A stretch of 64,000 nt of DNA, from positions 1-64,000 of the forward strand of contig BRXU01000032.1 in NCBI GenBank assembly GCA_030267565.1, read 5' to 3'. Made by a program: the position numbers and the translations under genes. This document shows, one piece after another, positions 49,201-61,200 of the stretch (position 1 is its first letter; every line of letters starts with the position of its first letter). The notes beneath the pieces are model-generated. The model saw nothing but the letters and a program-made list of their open reading frames with translations, had not been told where the DNA came from and made no database searches. This DNA comes from Pleodorina starrii. Lineage: Eukaryota > Chlorophyta > Chlorophyceae > Chlamydomonadales > Volvocaceae.

Positions 49201-49743
49201 GCGGCAGGGGGGAGGGGGCGGGAGGTACGGGCGTGGGGGTGGGTACATGTCCCCTTGGGGGGGGGGGGATTGGGAGCCCCTTTCCCCGTGCCTTCGGCCT
49301 CCCCCGCTCGCCCCTACCCTTTCGCACCTGCTCCTCAATGTAGAACGAGTAGGGGAGCTTCTCGTCGTTGTTCAAAAGGCCGTTCAACAACACCTCCAGT
49401 TGCATGGGCGTGACGTTGTGGGGGATGTCCAGCTGCGGCCCTGCGCGGGTTGCCGGGTTGGGCCGTTGGCAGCATCATTGACCAAGGTGCGTGCTCTTGC
49501 TTTTCGGTCTTTCGGAGATGCCTTTTTCATAGCTCGATCTGTTGTGCGTTCGCTGGTGTCTGCCCTCGCGAGGACGAGGTTTCAAGCCGCCGGCATGCAC
49601 GCAAGCAGGGTGTTGTTCGCTTTACCTGTGTCGTCGCCATTTGACGACTGAAATTGCACAATGACGCTGACGTCTGAAGGAGCTTCTTCTTTAGGTTGTG
49701 AACTCTGCTCGCGTCGAGCCATTTTGGTCGGCGGCTCTGCCAT
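43526..49743 (-). CDS. NLE1: Notchless/Rsa4 WD40 ribosome-assembly protein
   Basis: Complete 12-exon gene of 488 residues (family about 485): 49626-49743, 49328-49440, 49059-49142, 48523-48696, 47737-47889, 47320-47391, 46505-46654, 46002-46115, 45513-45562, 44816-44927, 44179-44364 and 43526-43666, all in phase. ATG is at 49743 ([13 protein letters not shown]) and the end is [13 protein letters not shown]. The NLE/ubiquitin-like domain occupies about residues 22-105 ([27 protein letters not shown]). It is followed by a WD40 propeller that opens [20 protein letters not shown] and includes [76 protein letters not shown] and [11 protein letters not shown]. Notchless/Rsa4 is a nucleolar/nuclear factor of the pre-60S particle. 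Its N-terminal domain engages the MIDAS domain of the AAA+ ATPase midasin (Rea1), which remodels and releases it. Confidence 0.96.
43704..43737 (+). repeat. Dispersed intron motif A, copy in Notchless intron 11
   Basis: Most complete copy: GGTTATCCACGTATAGGCC followed by GGAGCCCGTGAACGG, 38 nt upstream of the 3' splice site of the last Notchless exon. Confidence 0.75.
44073..44117 (-). pseudogene. Degenerate copy of the 3' end of Notchless exon 11 inside the next intron
   Basis: On the minus strand this stretch reads [14 protein letters not shown] then a GTGGGTG donor. Exon 11 ends [11 protein letters not shown] then GTGGGG. The last 21 bases match with two differences, and the copy carries a few inserted G bases. 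It is out of frame with exon 11 and cannot serve as its extension. Confidence 0.55.
45113..45141 (+). repeat. Dispersed intron motif A, copy in Notchless intron 9
   Basis: GTTATCCACGTATAGGCC followed by GGAGCCCCGG; the 3' third is replaced by a G run. Confidence 0.7.
46196..46238 (+). repeat. (GA)n dinucleotide tract
   Basis: GAGAGA repeat in a Notchless intron, preceded by GAAAGAGA units. Confidence 0.9.
48261..48352 (+). repeat. (GGGGT)n pentamer array
   Basis: About 18 near-perfect GGGGT units in the intron between Notchless exons 4 and 5. Confidence 0.95.
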
Positions 49744-49789
49744 GGCGCTAGCTGAAATGACACAGTAGTGATACTGGAAGAAACGGCAG

Positions 49790-49797
49790 TATATAAC
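49790..49797 (-). promoter_or_regulatory. NLE1: TATA-like element of the Notchless gene
   Basis: TATATA-containing box (minus strand GTTATATA) about 50 nt upstream of the ATG at 49743, in an AT-richer stretch. This is a plausible core promoter position with a short leader. Confidence 0.45.
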
Positions 49798-52074
49798 ACT
49801 CCTGCAGATGTAGTCTTAAACCGAAACACTTCGGCCAAGCGTCAGTTAACACCGTTGTTCGAGCTTGGGGTTTAATTCAGCGGAGCGCAAGAACACAAGT
49901 CCGCTGTCGCTGCCTTTCCCAACCTTATGTAACCAGTCGCATTACTAGCTCAGAACTCTACCAACCGAGTCCGTCTAGATTCTGGCTCGTCATGCCGTAC
50001 GACGGTTTGCCTTCTCCGCGCGCGGTTTCAGACGAGTTGTTTCTGAAATCGCGTGAGACGATATGTAACTGAGAAGAATATTTGCTTAAATTTGTTCCTC
50101 TCCGTGATCTTTCTGGGATTCCGCCTGCTTGCTGTCAGCAGCAACCCCTTGCTCAGCTGCCACGTGAGGCTCGCTTGTCCAAGCGGAGCCAGCCCACGGC
50201 AGTTCCACCCACAGCAGCAGGACCCAAGCGGCTTGGACGCAACCAGTGCCGCGTGCCCCTCGGCTTCATTTTCAGCCGCCACGCCGTTGGGGCCCTGCGG
50301 GGCCCTCGTGCAAGGCCAGGCAAGGCCCTAGTATCAGACCGTTCCTGGCCGTTCACGACGGGTTACCGGAGTCTCAGCAGCCAGACTCTACGCCGCCATG
50401 GAATCACATACCTACGCTCACTCGGCACATTTGTTCAGCAGAACAAAGCTCATGTACATCCAAGAGGCACTTGCGCAGGCCTGCAACCCCGGGCCCCCCT
50501 TGCTGCTGCCGCCCTCCCCAGTCCCCACATGTACACGCAGTCAGCAGGGTCCATTCACCCGGCTTCCAACCAACCATGTAATGAGCCCCCCCATCTGAAG
50601 GATCCGCGTCTTACAGACGACCGCCGCCTGGTGCATGTCGCACCTGCCACTGCAGCGGCCAGAAGCTGGCCCCCATCTCCTCCTCGCACACCGCTGAACT
50701 CGTCCCGCCACACCAAGCCTCTTCCGAGGGGCTTCCGACGATGGAGGGTCCCACTCGTAATTCAGCCACCACACCATTCAAGCGGGAATGATATGAATAC
50801 CTGTAAAGTCCGCCAGCGCCTAGCGTCTCTCGTCTGCGAGGAGGTGACCTCAGAGCTCCGCTCTGCCAGCCCCGCGTCCCGGTGCTCCAGGGGCGGCCTG
50901 AGGCAGCCGGGATGGCCCAGGGGCAACAGCGGGTTGGCACCTTGGCAGCACACGACGAATGGAGGAACGCCCGCCAAGAATGGAAACACCCACTCGCCCA
51001 CAACGGAGCTGCCGCTCAGCCGGGCGCCCAAGATGGGCAGATGGGAGGGGGGAGTGTTCGTTGGCGTGTTGGCCGCGGGCCAGGGAGGGAATGTGGGCAG
51101 GGGCTCGGGCGTGAGCATAACCGGACAAGCCCCCACCACCACCCCACCCACCATCAACCTCGGGACGCGACACGATAAAGTTAACCTCCGAACGACCCCT
51201 CTGTCGCGAGCAAGAAAGCGGGGACCTGCCTTCCTCGTAGCAACGCTTGGGCCCCACTTGGGAGGAAGCCCCGAAAGAAAGAAATACAGAGCAACGAACG
51301 CCTGCCTGCGGGGTCGTGGGGTGAGATGGGGCGAAGGCGAGGTGGTAACGGGGACCCGCCGTGGTGAAGGCAGTACGGTATGCTGGGCATTCGGGGCAGG
51401 TTCTGGGGGGAGGGGGGAGGGGAAGCAAGTGTATAGCGCAGCGAAAAGTAAATGAGGCGGGGGTGTTGATGAGTGGGGGGGGGGTACTAGGTAGGCAGTG
51501 CGTACACTGCGCGACCGGGCGCGTGCAACGGCAGAGAGTTCATGTTCGTTCCGGTTTGGTGCACACTCGAATGCTGTCATGGTGACACATGCGTTTGGCG
51601 GGTTACCCTGTCAGCGCCATCCCCTGCCTCCGGCGCCTGCTCACTTCCAAAAGGTTGCGCGGCCCCCACGCCCTTTAGCTGCTTACATATGGCTGTATTT
51701 GTAAGATTTAATGAGATGTAACGCACCGGCTTATCCATGCCTCAATCCTTGGAACTGCTGCAACAAGGGTTTCGCACCGGACATTCCACATGCCGTTCGA
51801 CGTCGGGCGAGGAAGCTGGGCAAGCTCTCTTTGCTGCGCGCATTGAACACAGCACAGGTTTTTTGGGCTACGTGTACCCAACGCTGACATCACGAGGCGA
51901 GTAAGGACACACGCAACGCCGCGAGCGAAGGAATAATCGCTGCGCAAAGGCATATGGCTCTTATGCAGCACATTTCAAGTAAATTGGAAAGTTTTCTACA
52001 TTTTGATTTGTAAGTTTACTTTCGCGCACCTGTTATGTAACTGATTCCGTGGTCAATTTTCGTCGTGCAACTGG
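49798..52074. other. Divergent intergenic region between Notchless and the amine oxidase
   Basis: About 2.3 kb with moderate GC and no microsatellites. An uninterrupted plus frame (about 50082-51455) is present but begins at TTG, has Arg/Pro/Ser-rich chance-like composition and matches nothing I know. I see no supported gene or RNA. It should contain both promoters. Confidence 0.5.
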
Positions 52075-52082
52075 TATAAAAG
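52075..52082 (+). promoter_or_regulatory. TATA box of the amine oxidase gene
   Basis: Consensus TATAAAAG, 150 nt upstream of the ATG at 52225, in an AT-rich window following a long region with no coding signal. Confidence 0.6.
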
Positions 52083-52224
52083 GGTCCCCTTTCTCTCCAA
52101 TTATGCATAATTGACGAACATTCGATCGCTTATCGAGCCTCAGTCTGCCAGTGGCAGTCCCCTAATACCCAGGTCACTGACCTGACACATCCTCCACTAC
52201 CCCGGCCGAAGCGTCGGCCTCGGT

Positions 52225-55200
52225 ATGGTTAAGGTCTGCGGTGCACTGCTCCAGTTTATTAGGGCTAGCAACAATAGCCGCTGTCTTTTGGACAGCGTGG
52301 ATAAGCTGCTGTCAGACAAGCTCCTCCTCCTGAAGAATGGCCGCCCTGTCATCACGTACGTGTTCTTGGGCGTGATGCGTATGCGCATAGAGGGTGATGT
52401 TCGGTATTGACGGTCATTGGGGCGATTGTATTGAGTCTGGCGACCGGCGCTCGTTTTCCCAGACGGTTGGGTCGGTACCTTCGTGCCCAACGGCGCACTG
52501 CACATCGTCCTGGCCCGTAAGCTGATGAGAACCCAGCCAGAAGCAAATCCAAATGCAAATGGTTTTGGGTATGCAAGTCTGCGAGGGTCGCGTGTGAGGG
52601 TTGCGAAACCCTTGTCCGTTGATGGACTTGGCAGCACCGAAGAATCTTGCGACGCGCACCTGCAAACTGTGCAAGAAGTCTTAGATGATATTGATGACCT
52701 GAATTCTTGCATACGTAACGCTTGGTCCGAGTCAGCTCCATCTGGAATCCTCCCGAACCTAGTTGCTCACGCCTGCCACGCCCCTTCCCACGCAGGTGTC
52801 AATGCTGTTGCTCGGCATCCCCTCGACCAGCTGTCGCCGGACGAGGTTCGGCGCGCTGTGGACGCGTGCAAGTGCTACGCCAGTACGCATGGAGTCGGGG
52901 CGCTGCGCTTCAACACAGTCATGCTGCGGGTAAGCCCACCAGAAGACCTTCCCATCTTGATATGACAGACCCTGCAATTGAAAAAACCTGGACTAATAAC
53001 AGTTGAAACGCTCACAACGTCGTCGTCCAACCAGACAACGTCCTCGCGATTTTTGCGTCGCTTTTTCGCCGATTTGCTGTTGCCTCCCTTTTTTGCATTC
53101 TGCGTTTTGCATTTTCACAGGAGCCTGCCAAGAAGGCCTTGCTGGCGTTTGAACGGGGCTGCGGCCCGCGTCCCGAACGCATCGCCGAGGTCGTCGCCAT
53201 CGTCCCCTCCGCCAGCACCGCGGTTGAGGCGCTCGTGCGGCTTCAGGAGGACACGCCCCCCACCGCCGCCGCCGCCGCGCCGCCCAGCAGCCCCGAGGGC
53301 CTGGCCGCCCAGATCGAGAGCTGGAAGATCGTAAGTGATGCCAAACTACCATGCCAACCCAGTTCAACCCAACCCAACCAACCCAGTTGAACCCGATTCG
53401 CGCTGGTACACAGCTTTCCGCTGTCGAGCACAGGGCCCCTCCCGCGAGCCCCGACCCGCTCCTATCGGCATCCGCCTGCCTCGCATACCGGTAGCCGCCA
53501 CTCCCTCGCTCCCGGAGAGGAGAGGATCTGAAGTTGCGGCAACCCGCCCCTCCGCGCTCTGTCAGTCCGCCCCCTCAGTCAGTCCCGGCATGTCCTGTTT
53601 AGTACGGTGCTTGAGTTCGTACACAGCGCTGCCGTACGCAGCGTACGCGATCCCATGCCCCCTGCCCGCCTGGCATCGGGCTGCCTTCCTTCGGGCTGCC
53701 TTCCGAAGCGGCCGCATCTCTCTGTTTTGGCCCATTCCTCCTCATTATACTCTTACCTCCCCACCGGCCCACCCACTAGTGACGCGATGTGTACTGCGCC
53801 TGCGGTGCTTCCAGCCGCCGTCCCCCCCCCGCATCCAGCCCCAGGCCCCCCCGCCCTACCCCCAGCCTACACCTGCCGCATCTTCAGCCACCCCTCCCCG
53901 CCTCAATCCCGCCCCGTGGCGCACCCTGGACCCCTTGCGGTCCCACCCCCCCTGCATCTCTTGCGTTACATCCCACCCTGCCCCAATCCGCAATCCTCCC
54001 TCCCTCCCTCCCCCCACCCCTGTCTCGCGGCAGTTGGACGGCGTCCAGCCGCTGACCTCCCCCGACGACAACACGCTGGCGGAGGTGGTGGTCAAATCCG
54101 ACCTGCGGGTCGCTCAGCTGCTGGCGGAGCGGTACGGCATAACCGACGTCGCCAACCAACTCATCTGTGACACGTGAGTGCATCAACCTCTTGACATGGA
54201 ATCTGGATCTATTGCACGGCAATTCGTACCGCCTTTGTACACCCGTGATCGTTTCTTCCGGGGGGGTGGGTGGCGAGGGGCACAGCATTGCGCCGTGTGT
54301 ATGTGTGCGGGGGGGGGAGGGGCGGGGGCTGCGGGTTGACACGGTGTGTGTATGTCCTGCCGCCTCCCGGCTCCACCCCCTCGAGGCCCCCTTCCTCCCG
54401 GTATCCCAGTGTCCGGACACGGACGGGAGCGAGTCCGAGCCGCCATCACCACCACCAGGAGGAGAAGGAGTCCCCCCATGTTGCCCCCTTTCGCACCAAA
54501 CCCGACCGAAGCCCCCCAAATACCCAGGACAGCGCCTCTCCCGTCTCCCCCTCCCTCCCTCTCAACCTCCTCCCTCCCTCCCCCCCTCCCCCCCGTCCCT
54601 TCAGATGGGCCTGCCACAACGCCCCGGAGCACCTCAACCACCGCCGCCTCATGCAGGTACGACATCTGTACGGCATGTGTCGTCGTAGTACAGGCTTGGG
54701 CGCTGGGCCGCCCCCGCCCGCCATGAACGAGTACCGGCTACCGTTGTTCCTACCGATGTCCATCGCGACTGTGTTTTTCTTTCCACAACCATCCCTATTC
54801 GTGGCGCCACAACACACGCCAACCCGCACATTCATGCACAGCCTGGTTCGGAGATGCGTCAACACCACGCCGCCTGTGTGTGAAGAGATGCTCCAATCGC
54901 CGCCCTCATCGGTTCGCCGTTGTGTGGCATCTCTGGCACCTCTGGCGTCTGGCCCCCCTGGCCCCCCTTGCTCCTGGCTCCTGGCGCCGCAAAGAGCAGG
55001 GCACCCAAGTGAGGCACCACACGAAATTTCCAACCCTACCCCACCCCTCCCCTCCCCCCGCCCGCCCGCCTCCGCCCGCCGCCATCTCCCCCCCTCTTCC
55101 CCTCGCTCCTAAATAAGGGTTTCCTGTACCTCAAACTGGACGGCAAGTACGACAACGAGTACGCCCACCCCATCGACATGGTGCCCATTGTGGATCTCAA

Positions 55201-58200
55201 TCTGGGCAAGGTGAGATGAGAAGATGAGATCTCTTCCAAAAGAAGAAGAAGAAGAAGAAGAAGAAGAAAAAGAAAGGTCGCGGGCACTTGTAACTTTTCG
55301 CATTTGGTTGCATGACGTTCCGGGTAGTGCAGAGATGCATCTCTCGCCGCGGCTTTTTCTCCGGGTGGTCAGAACACAGGCGTGGTGTATGTACGTGCGT
55401 GTGGGTTTGTGCGTGTCTCGCGAGGGTGCGGAAAGTACTCGTGCACCTGCCCCTGCCCCTACACCTGCACCTGGGGTAATGGAACCGAAAGGATCCAGAT
55501 ATCCAATTTAGTCCGGGGAAGCCGCTTCCGCTCCGTCCGCCGACCCTTCCGACATCCCACCCTCACCACACCCACGCCGCCCACGCCGCCCGCCCCGCCC
55601 CGCCCGCCAGGTGGTTCACATCGACATGTACGACAAACCATCAACCGTCAACCGCCAATCCGTCAACTACCACCCCTCCCTGGTGGACGTGGCGGCCCGG
55701 CCGTGGCGCGACGACGTACGGCCTCTACACGTGGTGCAACCGCAGGTACGACAGCTTTCGTGTGTTCGTGTGTTTTCTTGTTCCTCCCCTCCCCTCCCCT
55801 CCCCGGGAGAGGGAGAGGGGGAGGGAGAGGGGGAGGGAGAGGGAGAGGGAGAGGGAGAGGGAGAGGGAGAGGGAGAGGGAGAGGGAGAGGGAGAGGGAGA
55901 GGGAGAGGGAGAGGGAGAGGGAGAGGGAGAGGGAGAGGGAGAGGGAGAGGGAGAGGGAGAGGGAGAGGGAGAGGGAGAGGGAGAGGGAGAGGGAGAGGGA
56001 GAGGGAGAGGGAGAGGGAGAGGGAGAGGGAGAGGGAGAGGGAGAGGGAGAGGGAGAGGGAGAGGGAGAGGGAGAGGGAGAGGGAGAGGGAGAGGGAGAGG
56101 GAGAGGGAGAGGGAGAGGGAGAGGGAGAGGGAGAGGGAGAGGGAGAGGGAGAGGGAGAGGGAGAGGGAGAGGGAGAGGGAGAGGGAGAGGGAGAGGGAGA
56201 GGGAGAGGGAGAGGGAGAGGGGGAGGGAGAGGGGGAGGGGGAGGGGGAGGGGGAGGGGGAGGGGGAGGGGGAGGGAGAGGGGGAACGGAGAAAGGAAGGG
56301 AGGGGGAGGGGGAGGGGGAACGGAGAAAGGAAGGGAGGGGGAGGGGGAGGGGGAACGGAGAAAGGAAGGGAGGGGGAGGGGGAGGGGGAACGGAGAAAGG
56401 AAGGGAGGGGGAGGGGGAGGGGGAACGGAGAAAGGAAGGGAGGGGGAGGGGGAGGGGGAACGGAGAAAGGAAGGGAGGGGCTTCTCTCTCTCTGCTTCTG
56501 ATGGGTGTGGGCTCCCGAGAAAGAGAGACACCGCAGCGGTGCCTGTGCTGCTGATGGGTTGTGTGTGTGATTGCTTTTCGTTTTTGGGCGGCTAGGGATG
56601 TGTGTGTGTGAGTGTGTAGGAAAGGAGGGGGACAGGGGGGGCGTCCTCTCATCCGAGGGGATTATCGGCCGTCCTCTCATCCGAGATCCGAGATTGTACT
56701 GTACGTGGATCTTGTCGTGCAGGGCCCCAGCTTCTCGCTGTACGGCAACGAGCTGAGCTGGCAGCGGTGGCGCATGCGCATCGGATTCAACGGCCGCGAG
56801 GGCCTCGTACTGCACGGCGTGTCGTACAAGGACGGCGGCAGGGTGCGGCCGGTGCTGCACCGCGCGTCGCTGGTCGAGATGGCCGTACCGTACGGAGACC
56901 CAAAGTGAGGACAGCCCGCGAACGGAATGCCTTAACCCCCGTGGGGTGCGGGTTACGGGGGAGGGGTTTGCCGTCTTATATGCGCGCCACCACCGCCTCC
57001 AGATACCCATGCGCGGCGGCAACAAAGCGAATGTGTCATTACAAACACTGCCTTCGTTGAAACCATTTGGGTCGCATTCGGTTTGGAAACCACCTCCCTC
57101 CGTCTCATCTACCCGCCGTGTGCCCTGTTCCCCTTCCCTGACGAATCCCCCAACTGCCAACGGCCAACTACCACCAACCGCCACTCGACCAGCACCCCCT
57201 ACATCCGCAAGTGCGCCTTCGATGTGGGCGACTACGGATTCGGACTGTGCGCCAACAGGTGGGTCGGTTGGTGAACCCCCCTCCTACCCCGGGGGGGCGG
57301 GAAACCGGGAGGGGCAGAGGGAGGGGGAGGGGGATGGGGCCCCTTAGGTTGACACACACCCCGCGGCTTGGGGGGTGGGGGGCGTGTGTGTGGGGGGGGG
57401 GGAGGGTGAGGTGGCTGGGGTGGGCCTGGTTTGATAGTTGCGGGGAGGGGAGGGAAGGGGAGGTGGGGCCTGGGGGATTTTCGCGCGCGAGTGTGTGTAT
57501 GTGTGTGTATGTGTGTGTGCATATGTGTGTATGTGTGTGCCATACCCGCTGGTGTGCCGGTGCGAGGAACGGTGCATGACGGAACGGTGTGGGTTGAGAG
57601 CCTGAGACGGGGCTGTGGTGGAGGTGGAAGTGGGGGACTGGGGTGGGGGGCGGTGAGGCATCCGCGCGCGTGTGGGACGGCTGGCTGCCGCACACACTAA
57701 ATTGCATCGCACCTCTTCCTCCTCCTCCTCCTTTCTCCCCCTCCCTTCCTCATTTCCCTTTCTCTTCCTTCCTACTCAAGCTGCCCTCGCTTCTCGTCTT
57801 TCCTCATCCCGGCCCCGGCCCCTGGGCCCACGTGTCACCCGTCACATCTCGCCCCCATGTCTCCCTCCCCCTCCCTCCCTCCCCCTCCCTCCCGCTCTTC
57901 CCCTCCCGCTCCCCTCTCTCCCTCCTCCCCCCCAGTCTGGAGCTGGGTTGCGACTGCCTGGGCCACATTCAGTATTTGGATGCGGTGGTTAACAACGCAA
58001 AGTGGGTCTCGGGCCCGGGAGGGGGGCCGAGGGAGGGGGGGCGAGTATGGGGGGCCGTTGGCGGGTGGTGGTGGGGGGGGGAAGTAGGGGACAGCAAGAG
58101 GGGGGGAGGGGGTAATGAAGAAGATACGGTACCTCAGCGGAGGACAAGGGACGTCTGTGGCAACTTTCCTCTTGTCCCAACCACCCTAACCGCTCCAACT

Positions 58201-61200
58201 GCCTGTCTGCTCCAACCACCATAACCACCTAACCGTTCCAGGGGCGAGGCGGTTGTGATTCGCAAGGCGGTGTGCATTCACGAGGAGGACGCGGGAATCA
58301 TGTGGAAGGTGTGTGTGTGTGTATGGGGGGGGGGAGGGAGGGGGGAGGGGGAGGGGGAGGAAGTCGCGCTTCCAACCCCAGGGGTGTGTGCGTGTAACTC
58401 ACCCCAACCGGGCATGTTACCCCTGAGGGGGGGAGCGCAAGGGGAGGGACCGGGGGCCTGGAAAACAGACACGCGAACTGACTGCAGCCTCCGTCCACAC
58501 AACCACTCCGCGAAACACGAGTTGGCGCCAACTCACATCATTCAAAACCCTAAACTCCCTTACCGGCCCTGAGCCCCTGACACCGCCCTCCCCTCGCTCA
58601 CCCCGTCCCCTCCTCCATTCCCCCTTCCCTCCCCCCCGCCCCGCCCCCGCGCACATTCCGCGTCCCCCCCCCGCGCCATCGCCCCAACAACGTCGTCATG
58701 TCGTACTGCATTGTACGACAGCACTGGGACTGCCGTACCAACCACGCCGAGGTACGGCGCTCCCGCCGACTGGTGGTGTCCATGGTGTCCACCTTTATGA
58801 ACTACGAGTACGCGCTGTACTGGTACTTCTATCAGGACGGCTCCATTCATTTCGAGCTCAAGCTGACGGGCATTCTGTCCACCAGGCGAGTTACGTGAGG
58901 GGGAGGCGTGTGTGTGTGTATCGTGTATGTGTGTGTATAATGTACTGACAGGTTTGGACTGTGGGGAGTTTACTGCCTGGGACGAAACTGCCGTACCATG
59001 TCGCGCTGCACGGTACACGGTACTGTGTTCCTCCGCTGCGGTACCGTTTACCTCCCCCCTCCCCCTCCCCCTCCCCCTCCCCCTCCCCCCTCCCCCCCCT
59101 CCCCCTCTCCCCCCCCCTCCCCCCTCCCCCCTCCCCCTCCCCCCCTCCCCCCTCCCCCTCCCCCTCCCCTCCCCCTCCCCCCTCCCCCTCCCCCTCCCCC
59201 TCCCCCCCTCCCCCTCCCCCTCTCCCCCTCCCCCTCCCCCTCCCCCCCTCCCCCTCCCCCCTCCCCCTCCCCCCTCCCCCCCTCCCCCTCCCCCCCTCCC
59301 CCTCCCCCTCCCCTCTCACGTCCGCAGTGTGGCCCCCGCCGGAGAGTCCGACCCGCCCTTCGGGGTGCGAGTGGCCCCGGGGGTCAACGCCACCGTCCAC
59401 CAGCACTTCTTCTGCATGCGACTCGACCTCGCAGTGGATGACACGGAGGGAGGCAGGTGGGTCCGGGGGTGAGGGGCGTGTTGGGGGCGTGTTTGGGGTG
59501 GGGTGGGGTGGGGGCAGGCCCACCCATCCCTGCCGGCCAGCCGGTCTGTGTGTGTTTAATCCCCTTGCCTCGCCCACCCACACTCCCTTCCTCCTTCAAC
59601 CACCACCCGTCGCGAACTCGGCACTCTCCCCCGAGCGTTGAGTCCCTCTCGACTCGTCTCTCCCCCACCCCACTTCCTATACCCTCTCCTCGTCCACCCA
59701 CCCGCATCACACACCCGACACCTCCGCTCCCCCCCTCCCCACCCCCTCCCCACACACCCAACAAAACACACACACACACCTACAACACACACTCCCTCCC
59801 TCCCTCCAGGGACCTGGTGGTTTCGGAGGTGGAGAGCGTTCCGCTGCCCCCGGGCGGCCCCGCCAATCCGCACTGCAACGGATTCCTAATGGAGGAGACC
59901 GAGCTTCTGTCCACCACCGCGGCGCAGCGCAACCACAACTTCAACACCGCGAGGTTCTGGTGAGTGGGTCGGTGGGTCGGTGGGGGTGTGGGTCGGTGGG
60001 TCGGTTCGGTCCGCGGTTGGGAGACAGCTGTGTTTGGGCGCCACGTCCACACCACACCACACCACACCACACCACACCACACCACACCACACCACACCAC
60101 ACCACACCACACCACACCACACCACACCACACCACACCACACCACACCACACCACACCACACCGAGGGAAACCACCCCCTACAACAAATTTGCAGCCGTT
60201 TGCTCGGTGTGTCGCAGGGGGCCGCCCCCTTAAAAGCACTACCCCACCCAAGCACCTCCACTCCTCCTGATGGCTACCTAGCTCCTAATCGGCCCCACAC
60301 CACCCTCCGCCTACCCCCCACCCCACCCCACGCCCCACCACAGGTCTATCAAGAACCCCTTCAGCATCAACCCCATCTCCAAGCGCCCCGTGTCGTACCG
60401 CCTGCTGCCCGCCGCAAGTAGGTGCCTTACGCGTGCCGTACAGCTGCCGATCCAGGCGCTCCCTCCACCTCCTTCCGTGTCTGTCTGTCCTGAACCGGTC
60501 CGGACTGGCAATCGCACGCATTCACACGGGTTTCGGAGCCCCTCCCTCCTCTCGTATCACATCGCATCTCATTTCCGACTGGGCCTGCTGCCACTAGCCC
60601 TTCTGCTCCTCCGCCCGCCCGTGCGGGTCTATCTTGGCACAGTGTGGCCGGCGTGCGTGCGGTTGGTCCCCTGCCCCCACATACACACACATACACCTCA
60701 CCACCGCAAACAATCTCCCCCTGTCGATCCCCCCCTTGACCGTCAACCCGCCTTTCCTCTGTGCAAACGCCTTGCGCCCCTTCCCCCCAACACACATACG
60801 CACACACCCGCTCCCCCGCTCCCCCCCTCTCTCTCTCTCTCCCTCCCTCAGGTCCCGCGCTGATGGCCCACCCCGCCAGCCTGGTCGCCCGTCGCGCTGT
60901 GTTCGCCCGGAGGCAGCTGTGGGTGACCCCCCACTCGGAGTCGCAGCGCTACCCGGCGGGGGAGCACGTGGTGCAGAGCAACCACTGCCTGGGCCTGGCG
61001 GAGTGGACGAAGAAGGTGTGCGTTGGTTGGGGCCATTGGTGTACAGGGGGGCGGTCTGAGAAGGGAGTGCGTGGGCGGTAAATATGGTACATGTGTTGGT
61101 AGATGGGAAGGTTGGAAGAGAGCAGGTTTACCGTAATCAAACAGAGCGGACTGGCTGATATAGATGCTTCGGGTAAGAGAGCGTAGCCCAAACCAGAAAT

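Noticed and set aside
50082..51455. Uninterrupted plus frame of 457 codons between Notchless and the amine oxidase
   Set aside because: It begins at TTG, has no recognisable domain and a chance-like Arg/Pro/Ser composition; overlapping minus frames are equally open. Kept only as a note.
55667..57184. Long minus-strand frame of about 505 codons rich in Pro-Ser, and similar long plus frames, over the GGGAGA array
   Set aside because: They are products of a hexamer repeat that has no stops in several frames on both strands; the region is an intron of the amine oxidase gene.
58560..58721. Reading the TPQ exon as starting at the ATG near 58698 ([12 protein letters not shown])
   Set aside because: An acceptor at 58720-58721 gives CAC TGG GAC directly after MWK, restoring the family sequence MWKHWDxRT in phase; the upstream residues are intron.
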